From assembly GCA_030830145.1 (NCBI GenBank), contig JAURNO010000151.1, positions 1-10,953 on the forward strand: a stretch of 10,953 nt of DNA, read 5' to 3'. The stretch is from Verrucomicrobiota bacterium. Lineage in GTDB: Bacteria; Verrucomicrobiota; Verrucomicrobiia; Opitutales; Seribacteraceae. The notes beneath the pieces were generated by a model. That model searched no databases. It saw nothing but the letters and a program-made list of their open reading frames with translations, and was not told where the DNA came from. Every line of letters starts with the position of its first letter. Positions within the stretch are counted from its first letter, which is position 1. Shown here in pieces: positions 1-6,263 of this stretch. The position numbers and the translations under genes were made by a program.

Positions 1-629
1 ACGGAGCTCAGTACTCCTCCCCCATCGTAATCAAAAACCAAGGTAAGCGACAGTACGTACAGTTGGTCATGAAAAACTTGGTTGGTATTGAAGCTACTTC
101 CGGAAAGCTTTTGTGGAAATCAAGTTGGCCGGGGAAGGTAGCCGTTATCCCAACCCCTGTTTATGCCGATAATCATGTCTACGTAAGTTCTGGTTATGGC
201 GTGGGTTGCAAATTGGTAGAACTTGCCGGCTCCTCTCCAGTAGACGTCTATGAAAACAAGGTCATGAAAAACCATCACGGCGGAGTAATCAAATTGGGCG
301 ATTATTTGTATGGTTACTCGGATGGCTACGGATGGGTGTGCCAAAACTTCAAAAGTGGAGAATTAAAATGGAATGAAAAGAAATCCTTGGGTAAAGGTGC
401 AATCGCTTATGCTGACAATCGCTTCTATTGCTTGGGCGAAGGAGACGGCAGAGTTATCCTCATTGAGGCGACACCCGAAGGTTGGAAAGCCAAGGGCGAA
501 TTCACTATCACTCCGCAAACCGAACAACGAAACCCCAAGGGCAAAGTTTGGACCCATCCGGTTATCTCAAACGGAAAACTTTATCTCAGGGACCAGGAAT
601 TGATTTTCTGTTACGATATCAAAAGGTAA
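1..629 (+). CDS. PQQ-like beta-propeller repeat protein, 3' end only
   Basis: The reading frame is open from base 3 and the start lies outside the window; about 208 C-terminal residues are visible. The sequence shows propeller-blade features of the PQQ/BamB type: a blade motif with ATSGKLLW near the start, then alternating short beta segments rich in Tyr, Gly and Trp (GDYLYGYSDGYGWVCQNF, YADNRFYCLGEGDG) and a C-terminal closing blade (HPVISNGKLYLRDQELIFCYD). Proteins of this kind in planctomycetes and verrucomicrobia are usually exported and about 400-450 residues long. None of the visible part identifies a PQQ-dependent dehydrogenase active site, so the safest reading is a periplasmic binding or scaffold propeller rather than an enzyme. 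It ends only 12 bases before the end of the convergent sufT, leaving no room for a separate terminator. The fold family is well supported; the function is unknown. Confidence 0.85.
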   Translation, partial: GAQYSSPIVIKNQGKRQYVQLVMKNLVGIEATSGKLLWKSSWPGKVAVIPTPVYADNHVYVSSGYGVGCKLVELAGSSPVDVYENKVMKNHHGGVIKLGDYLYGYSDGYGWVCQNFKSGELKWNEKKSLGKGAIAYADNRFYCLGEGDGRVILIEATPEGWKAKGEFTITPQTEQRNPKGKVWTHPVISNGKLYLRDQELIFCYDIKR

Positions 630-641
630 ACCGTCACTCCC

Positions 642-1187
642 CTACTCTAGTCCAAGTACTTTTTTTCCTTCCTCCGAGATCATCTTCGGGTTCCAAGGGG
701 GGTCCCAAACAATGTCCACGCTTGCCTCTGAGACCTCATCTAAATTCGCAATGCGGGTCTTGGCATCATCAGCTATTACCGGCCCCATGCCACAACCCTG
801 TGCGGTAAGAGTCATTTTGACGAAAACTTTGCGCTGCCCCTCGTCTTCTTCGACGCGCAGGTCGTAAACGAGTCCCAAATCGACGATATTCAAGGGGATT
901 TCAGGGTCGTAACAGCCACGAAGGGCATCCCAGAGAAGCTCTTCACTAAAAGGGCCGGAACTTGTTTCTTTTTTCTGTGATCCGAGGACCTCGTCTTTTA
1001 TTTCCTGACCCAAAGCATCCAATTCAGTTTCGCCGACACGGTACAGACCGTTGAGATCACGGAGGGTAACCGAGCCCCCGAGCGATTGAGCAATGGAATA
1101 AGTGGCCCCCTCGGCCAAGGTGACCTCGTCCCCTGCAGGGATAATGGTTGCAAGGCAATTTCTCTGTAATATTACTTCTTTACTCAT
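642..1187 (-). CDS. sufT: Fe-S cluster assembly protein SufT (MIP18/DUF59 family)
   Basis: The product is 181 residues. An N-terminal part of about 70 residues (PAGDEVTLAEGATYSIAQSL, then GGSVTLRDLNGLYRVG) is typical of the TIGR03406-type SufT proteins. The MIP18/DUF59 domain spans about residues 80-181, with DPEIP at 94-98, the conserved Cys132 in TAQGCGMG, and WDPPWNP at 161-167. SufT is known as an accessory factor in Fe-S cluster maturation, acting in the cytoplasm. I chose the ATG at 1187 because the family homology begins there; an in-frame ATG at 1274 would add 29 unrelated residues and overlap sppA by 59 bases. No Shine-Dalgarno sequence is visible before the chosen start. The gene lies 28 bases after sppA and is probably co-transcribed with it. 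No other suf genes are in the window. Confidence 0.9.
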   Translation of the reverse strand: MSKEVILQRNCLATIIPAGDEVTLAEGATYSIAQSLGGSVTLRDLNGLYRVGETELDALGQEIKDEVLGSQKKETSSGPFSEELLWDALRGCYDPEIPLNIVDLGLVYDLRVEEDEGQRKVFVKMTLTAQGCGMGPVIADDAKTRIANLDEVSEASVDIVWDPPWNPKMISEEGKKVLGLE

Positions 1188-1215
1188 TTGATTGGAATGA
1201 TTTGTTTCGGAATAG

Positions 1216-3069
1216 TTAGAAACCAAATGAACCCGAGTACCAGGGAAGCATCGCATAGGCATACCTCGGGTCATTGAGATTTCTTAGGTTATATATCAAA
1301 ATTCGCATGTCACGAATGATCTTTTCAAAAGAAAGGCCGCTCAAACTCGAAGAGGCAATCTTCGTTGAAGAAGCCTGCAGAGCCTCGGTGAAGGCATCGA
1401 AAGGACTACCCAGTTGAGGAAATTCAATCACATCGAAACCTTTCTTTAGCTTTGCCAGCTCAGCTGCATGTCTAATCGACTTTTCAATCCCACCAAACTC
1501 GTCGATCAGTCCTATTTTCAAAGCGTCTTCTCCCATCCATACGCGCCCCTGAGCAATGGCTTCGATATCCGCATACTCCTTCGATCGACTTTCTGCGACC
1601 AATTGGATAAAACGATCATATATCCGGTCAACATAGCCTTGGATAACCTGTAGTTCGACTTCGGTTTTGGGTCGCGAAATCGTCATTAAATCGGAAGATT
1701 CCTGCGTTTTGACGACATCCCAATGAATACCGAATCGAGCCCCCAAGTCTTTGACGTTAGGGAGAACTCCAAATACTCCGATAGAGCCAGTTATGGTTTG
1801 TTTTCCCGCAAAGACATAATCACATTCCGTGGAGATCCAATAGCCGCCCGAGGCTGCAACAGCTCCCATCGAGACCACTACCGGCAATCCATCTTTGCGG
1901 GCCCTTTTGATTTCGAGCAAAATTGCATCGGAACCGGATACACTTCCCCCGGGACTGTTTACTCGGATAACCAATGCTTTGTATTGTGAATCAAGCCTGA
2001 TCTCACGAATCCTGTCGGCAATTTCACTTCCACCGACAGAGAGCCCATCATCGCTCCACCCATCTGTAATCGCCCCCTCAACATAGAGAACCGCGACTTT
2101 GGGAACACCATTGTTCATTTTTTCCTCCATGACCGAAGGAGAACTTGGTCGGGCAAGATAATCCAGGAGCGAAACCTTTGCATATTCGCCAGAATCAGCG
2201 TCGAGCTTACCTTGGGACTCCAAGCGATCAAGCATTTCATTTAGGGGGCTGATGAAGTCGACAAAGCCCTTTTCTTTTGCTTGAGCTGGCTCAAACAGAT
2301 AGTTTGACTTCAGGGTTTCGTTGAGATCGGACAGGTCGACAGAGAGCGAACGATTTTCAATAATCGAACTCAAATAATTGCTCCAGCGCAAATCAAGTAA
2401 CCTACTCACTTGCATGCGGTTTTCCTCGCTGAAGCCAGAAGAGGTCAGAGGTTCCACGGCACCCTTGAATTCTCCTACCCGCACGACCTGAATGCCCACG
2501 CCATACTTATCGAGAGCGTCGCCTAGAAAAGTCCCTTCACTGGCCAAACCATTGAGCAACATCGTGCCGGCAGGATCCATATGCAACTCACTGCAAACCG
2601 AATAAACCAGGTAATCGAGTTGGGTGGGACTGTGGCAAAACCCGATTACGGGTTTTCCACTCAACTTGAACTCCTTGATACCATCAACCAACTCCCGAAC
2701 AGCCTCGTATCCACATCCGTAACCCGATGGCAAAAAACCTCCCTCGATGAAGATACCGATTATGTTCTCATCCTCCTTCGCCTTTCGAAGCGAGCGAAGG
2801 ACTTCAAGTAAATTGTAATGCGGAGGATCGACTTGGTCTGTTAGAGCCTGTCGCGTAAGATCCTCCAATCGCATGCTCGCAGGGCGATCCGTGAGGTTCA
2901 TACTGAGGTCGAGGACGAGAAAGGACCCATTCTCGACTTTTACCTGTTTGTCCGTGAGCAAAGCCGAGAAAAACACGCTCAGTAGAACGATCGAAAACAA
3001 GGCGAGAACAATTGTCGATACTGCGGTAACCGCGAGTCGCTTTAAGACATCTACAAAAAAAGGCTTCAT
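1216..3069 (-). CDS. sppA: Signal peptide peptidase SppA, 67K type (protease IV)
   Basis: The product is 617 residues, almost exactly the length of E. coli SppA (618). An N-terminal hydrophobic anchor spans about residues 12-38, with the bulk of the protein expected on the periplasmic side. Two S49 peptidase domains follow. The N-terminal one carries the general-base lysine, Lys202 in VGEFKGAVEPLT. The C-terminal one carries the nucleophile, Ser407 in SMGAVAASGGYWIST, preceded by the VNSPGGSVSGSD loop at 370-381. In the E. coli enzyme the dyad is Lys209 and Ser409, so the Lys from one domain serves the Ser of the other; both are present here and the enzyme should be active. SppA digests signal peptides left in the inner membrane after secretion. 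The ATG at 3069 fits the family N terminus, though no clear Shine-Dalgarno sequence precedes it. sufT follows, and an 88-base divergent region separates sppA from the plus-strand unknown gene. Confidence 0.96.
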   Translation of the reverse strand: MKPFFVDVLKRLAVTAVSTIVLALFSIVLLSVFFSALLTDKQVKVENGSFLVLDLSMNLTDRPASMRLEDLTRQALTDQVDPPHYNLLEVLRSLRKAKEDENIIGIFIEGGFLPSGYGCGYEAVRELVDGIKEFKLSGKPVIGFCHSPTQLDYLVYSVCSELHMDPAGTMLLNGLASEGTFLGDALDKYGVGIQVVRVGEFKGAVEPLTSSGFSEENRMQVSRLLDLRWSNYLSSIIENRSLSVDLSDLNETLKSNYLFEPAQAKEKGFVDFISPLNEMLDRLESQGKLDADSGEYAKVSLLDYLARPSSPSVMEEKMNNGVPKVAVLYVEGAITDGWSDDGLSVGGSEIADRIREIRLDSQYKALVIRVNSPGGSVSGSDAILLEIKRARKDGLPVVVSMGAVAASGGYWISTECDYVFAGKQTITGSIGVFGVLPNVKDLGARFGIHWDVVKTQESSDLMTISRPKTEVELQVIQGYVDRIYDRFIQLVAESRSKEYADIEAIAQGRVWMGEDALKIGLIDEFGGIEKSIRHAAELAKLKKGFDVIEFPQLGSPFDAFTEALQASSTKIASSSLSGLSFEKIIRDMRILIYNLRNLNDPRYAYAMLPWYSGSFGF

Positions 3070-3157
3070 GTTTGCTTAAGGTAAAAAAAACTTCTTTTGA
3101 AACAAGGGCGAAGAAAAACTTTGCCTCACCCGAAAAAGAAGGCACTTTAGCGTATTT

Positions 3158-4621
3158 ATGGAAGACAAGGACCTTACAGTCGAGAGAAAAGCCCTCAGCG
3201 TTAACTTGGATTCATCCAAGTATGGGACTTTTGCCGAAATCGGTGCCGGGCAGGAAGTCGCCCGACACTTCTTTCAGGCAGGTGGAGCTGCGGGAACCAT
3301 AGCCAAAACGATGTCGGCTTACGACATGAAGTTCAGCGACGCCATCTACGGTGAAGCAGGTCGTTACGTATCAAGAAAGCGACTCGTTCAAATGATGTCG
3401 CACGAATACGAATTACTCGATCAAAGACTTTCCGAGAACCGCGGTTCGGAAACCTTCTTTTTCGCCTTTGCCAATACGGTTTCCGCACTGAACTATCATA
3501 AAACAAACGAATGCCATGGATGGATGGGGATTCGCTTCCAACTCCACCCTCAATCCGAGCATCACGACCTCATCCTTCACGTCCGAATGCTCGATCGCGA
3601 CAACCAACTCCAACAGGAAGCAATTGGTATGCTCGGCGTAAACCTGGTTTACGGCGCATTCAACTACGCAAATGACCCCGACAAACTTATCACTAGCCTA
3701 GCTGATGGTATTGGCAAAGAACGAATCGAGGTCGACATGATTGAGTTCAATGGCCCTGAGTTCGAATCGATGGACAACCGAATACTCTGCCTGAAGCTCG
3801 CCGAAACCGGACTAGCCAATGCCATTATGTTCGATCACTCGGGTCATATCGTTCAACCCGCGGAAAAACTTTACAAAAAGGCATGCTTGGTCGAAAGAGG
3901 AAGTTTCCGACCGGTTACCCAGGTTAACCTTGATATGCTCGAGAAGGCAAAGTCTCAGTTTTCAAACCGTGAAGACGTCGACGAAGACCGGATTGAAGCA
4001 TTCATGGAGTTGACGGTAGGAAACCTGCTCAGCACCGGGGATATTGACTACGATGACTTTATCGCAAGAATCGAAGTCATCAATTCATGCGGGTACGGGG
4101 TTTTGGTTTCCAATTATTTTGAATACTACAAGCTTAGCTCTTATCTAAGGCGATACGTAAGCAAACCAATCGGGTTGGTCATGGGATTGAATAACTTGGC
4201 CGATATTTTCAAAGAAACCTACTATTCTCAAATGGAAGGTGGCATCCTGGAGGCGTTTGGCATTCTCTTCAAAGATAACGTAAAAATCTACGCCTACCCC
4301 ATCGAATTTTCGAATTTCCAAAGATATGGCGAGCAAATCGGAATAGGAGACAATGTCGAAGTCGAAATCGATCAAGATGGGTTGGTCACGATCGAGAACC
4401 TTCTGGTAGCGGACAACTTGCGCAATCTTTACAAATACATCCGCGAAAACGGATTTCTCGAAACCATTGAGAATTGCGACCGGGAAAACATGCAATTGTT
4501 TTCCCGAGACGTATTCGATCGCGTCTGCAAGCGAAGCAAGGATTGGAAAGAAAACCTCCCGAATTGCGTCGTCGAAATGATCGAAAAGAAAAACCTTTGG
4601 CTTTCCGCTACAGAATCTTGA
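3158..4621 (+). CDS. Conserved protein of unknown function, 487 aa family
   Basis: I recognise this as a member of a conserved family of about 480-490 residues found in several bacterial phyla. From memory, its members are often labelled TonB-dependent receptor or nicotinate-nucleotide adenylyltransferase in databases. Neither label is supported here: there is no signal peptide, no membrane segment, no TonB box or barrel-like pattern, and no nucleotidyltransferase HxGH motif. The most family-like block is residues 26-56, with AEIGAGQEVARHFF, a Gly/Ala-rich AGGAAGTIAKTMSAYD and then DAIYG. Later distinctive segments are NECHGWMGIRFQ (117-128), GMLGVNLVYGAF (157-168), and KPIGLVMGLNNL (336-347) before YYSQMEGGILEAFG (355-368). 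It looks like a soluble cytoplasmic protein. The ATG at 3158 starts the conserved N terminus (LTVERKALSVNLDSS); a purine-rich AAGAAGG lies 15 bases upstream, too far for a good ribosome site. Function is not known. Confidence 0.85.
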   Translation: MEDKDLTVERKALSVNLDSSKYGTFAEIGAGQEVARHFFQAGGAAGTIAKTMSAYDMKFSDAIYGEAGRYVSRKRLVQMMSHEYELLDQRLSENRGSETFFFAFANTVSALNYHKTNECHGWMGIRFQLHPQSEHHDLILHVRMLDRDNQLQQEAIGMLGVNLVYGAFNYANDPDKLITSLADGIGKERIEVDMIEFNGPEFESMDNRILCLKLAETGLANAIMFDHSGHIVQPAEKLYKKACLVERGSFRPVTQVNLDMLEKAKSQFSNREDVDEDRIEAFMELTVGNLLSTGDIDYDDFIARIEVINSCGYGVLVSNYFEYYKLSSYLRRYVSKPIGLVMGLNNLADIFKETYYSQMEGGILEAFGILFKDNVKIYAYPIEFSNFQRYGEQIGIGDNVEVEIDQDGLVTIENLLVADNLRNLYKYIRENGFLETIENCDRENMQLFSRDVFDRVCKRSKDWKENLPNCVVEMIEKKNLWLSATES

Positions 4622-4660
4622 GTTCGGCTCGCCTCTTTGAATCAATTTGAAAAATTCGTA

Positions 4661-5302
4661 ATGTACCTGACGAATTTTCAAAGAAGCTTGAAGCTCTTGG
4701 GTTGCTTTTGCTCGAACCCGTGGCACTTGGTTCCTTATTTCAAATACTCTCTCACCCAAAAAACACCTTTGGAGCTAGGACTTCCTTGGTGGTCTCAATC
4801 TGCAATTGAAGAATTGGAGAAGCATCTCGATCATAACCATCGCGTCTTCGAGTGGGGCTCCGGCGGATCTTCGATATTTCTTGCCAAGAGATGCAAGGAT
4901 CTTACGACAATAGAGCATGACCCGAAGTGGTTCAAACAGGTCGAGAAGATCTTAAAACAGCAAGAGGCAACAAACTCACGGCTACACCTTCGTGAAATCA
5001 ATCTCGAGAGCGAGGAGGCATTTTTGGGTTCTTCTTATGCAATAGCTCTTCAATCAACCTACGATGTTATAATAATTGATGGAGAAGATCATTTCGGACC
5101 GGAATCAAATTGGTCAGCCCGCGAATCCTGCTTTGATCTTGCCGAAAAATGGGCTGGCAAAACCGGGGGACTTATCATTGTAGACGATTCCTGGCGCTAC
5201 CCTGCCCTCCGCGAAAAGACGAAAGCTCAAAAGCTGGTCATTCACGAGAGTGTTGGCCCATGCAGACTTGGGGTCACCTCAACGGACTTCCACTACTACT
5301 GA
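4661..5302 (+). CDS. Class I SAM-dependent methyltransferase-like protein
   Basis: From the ATG at 4661 the product is 213 residues. A Rossmann-type methyltransferase core is visible. Motif I reads VFEWGSGGSS (62-71), with the glycine-rich SAM-binding loop. Glu85 in TTIEHD could bind the SAM ribose. The next strand, YDVIIIDGEDHF (134-145), carries the acidic post-motif, and GLIIVDDSWRYP (170-181) the following strand. The first 45 residues contain many aromatics and may be a cap or membrane-surface segment. Small proteins with this WGSGGSS signature often occur among sugar or polysaccharide genes, but no such genes are near, so the substrate is unknown. The start is uncertain: an in-frame TTG at 4637 would add eight residues, and neither codon has a convincing Shine-Dalgarno sequence. 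The gene follows the 487-residue unknown in the same reading frame, 39 bases after its stop, so co-transcription is likely. Confidence 0.75.
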   Translation: MYLTNFQRSLKLLGCFCSNPWHLVPYFKYSLTQKTPLELGLPWWSQSAIEELEKHLDHNHRVFEWGSGGSSIFLAKRCKDLTTIEHDPKWFKQVEKILKQQEATNSRLHLREINLESEEAFLGSSYAIALQSTYDVIIIDGEDHFGPESNWSARESCFDLAEKWAGKTGGLIIVDDSWRYPALREKTKAQKLVIHESVGPCRLGVTSTDFHYY

Positions 5303-5308
5303 ATTGCA

Positions 5309-5336
5309 ACACGCAAGTGTGGCTTTCCACAAAGCC
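5309..5336. other. Two abutting small hairpins in the convergent gap
   Basis: Two inverted repeats lie next to each other in the 49-base gap between the convergent methyltransferase and EEP genes. The first is ACAC-GCAA-GTGT (5309-5320), a four-pair stem closed by a GNRA-type tetraloop. The second is GGCTTT-CCAC-AAAGCC (5321-5336), a six-pair stem with a four-base loop. Neither is followed by a T-run on either strand, so they are not textbook intrinsic terminators, but their place between two gene ends fits a weak bidirectional terminator or mRNA 3'-end structure. Chance is possible for stems this short. Confidence 0.3.
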
Positions 5337-5351
5337 CTCACGAAGGAATTG

Positions 5352-6263
5352 TCAAAACTGAAAGTCGGCAAAGATCATTCTATGATCGGAGGCAAGGATC
5401 GAGTTGGGACCGTCCACGATCTTGGCTGAGCCTGCAACTTGCCTTGTAAGCATCTGCGGTGTTGCGAGAATGTAATCGAACCTGGAATAGCTGTCCGCCT
5501 TACCCCAATGGTGCGTCCACCTATGACCTCGGGAATCTTGGCAAGGCACCATGGAAGTCAACACGGTATCGTTCACTTGCAGGAACCTGCGCAAAGGGGC
5601 TGAATTCCGGTGATCATTGAAATCACCCAAGACCAAGTATAGCGGTTTACTTGGCGGGGGATTCGATTTCCTTAGATAATCCCGAATCGCCCGGGCTTCC
5701 CTCTCCCTTCGAATCGTTGCTTCGGGGTCATCCTTCCTCTCGGTCCATTTGCTTTTCAGGTGCAGGTTGAAAAGTGTCCATTTGATGCCGTTTGATTCGA
5801 AACTCACCTCAAGAACCCCTCGGTCGGGAGTTTTGCGACCCCCGAAATAAGGAAACTCTATGTCGCGATGCATCTTGATTGCCCGAAATGGAATTTTCGA
5901 GAACAAGGCCAGGTGCCTAACCTCTTCCGGATCCCCTGCGGGCATCCATATGGCATGAGGATAAATCGGTCCATTCGTGACGTTTAGATCCATCCACAGT
6001 TCATTGAGGAAAGGTCTTTTCCCTATCTCCTGAAAAGCAACAATGTCGGCATTCACTTCCTTGAGGATCGCTCGTAATGCCCGTTTTTCTTTTTCTGGCT
6101 TGGGGTAGTCCCTTTTCCATTTCCCCTCAACGACCCGATCCATGATCAGGTAATTCTGCAGGTTGAAAGAAGCGACCCGAATTTTCTCTGCAGACAAAGA
6201 GAAAGAAAGGGCAAACCAAGGAATTGCCTTGATCAATCTCAATGAAAGACTACCCCCGACCAC
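5352..6263 (-). CDS. Exported endonuclease/exonuclease/phosphatase (EEP) family protein
   Basis: The product is 303 residues from a GTG at 6263. All the catalytic landmarks of the EEP (DNase I-like) superfamily are present: Asn34 in SFNLQNY, Glu79 in AFQEI, His168 in NLHLKS, Asp214 and Asn216 in LGDFND, Asp263 in RFDYILAT, and the Asp293-His294 pair in ASDHRMIF. The protein should therefore be a metal-dependent phosphoesterase, such as a nuclease or phosphatase; the sequence does not tell which. A hydrophobic segment (about residues 10-24, IKAIPWFALSFSLSA) looks like a signal peptide cleaved before EKIRV, implying a periplasmic or secreted enzyme. An alternative TTG start at 6242 would give a more typical signal peptide (RLIKAIP...) and has GGGGG about 10 bases upstream. 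The GTG start overlaps the end of the SHD1 gene by 14 bases, suggesting translational coupling. It is the last gene of the minus-strand block. Confidence 0.88.
   Translation of the reverse strand: MVGGSLSLRLIKAIPWFALSFSLSAEKIRVASFNLQNYLIMDRVVEGKWKRDYPKPEKEKRALRAILKEVNADIVAFQEIGKRPFLNELWMDLNVTNGPIYPHAIWMPAGDPEEVRHLALFSKIPFRAIKMHRDIEFPYFGGRKTPDRGVLEVSFESNGIKWTLFNLHLKSKWTERKDDPEATIRREREARAIRDYLRKSNPPPSKPLYLVLGDFNDHRNSAPLRRFLQVNDTVLTSMVPCQDSRGHRWTHHWGKADSYSRFDYILATPQMLTRQVAGSAKIVDGPNSILASDHRMIFADFQF

Noticed and set aside
630..641. A shared terminator between the PQQ-like gene and sufT
   Set aside because: Only 12 bases separate the convergent stops and no hairpin forms there; any terminator would have to lie inside the coding ends, and I see none that is convincing.
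2804..3145. A 113-codon minus-strand frame overlapping the sppA start and the divergent region
   Set aside because: It overlaps the sppA N-terminal coding region in another frame and shows no recognisable motif; sppA is unambiguous.
3070..3157. Divergent promoters between sppA and the unknown gene
   Set aside because: The 88 bases contain A- and T-rich runs and a TTGAAA, but I found no -35/-10 pair with sensible spacing on either strand. A promoter must be near, but I cannot place it.
3158..4621. Linking the 487-residue protein to ExbB/ExbD because relatives are named TonB-dependent receptor
   Set aside because: The protein has no signal peptide, TonB box or barrel strands, and exbB-exbD lie over 5 kb away on the other strand. 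The name appears to be an annotation artefact.
4145..4759. A 204-codon minus-strand frame opposite the unknown gene and the methyltransferase
   Set aside because: It lies antisense to two plus-strand genes with recognisable family sequence and has no domain of its own.
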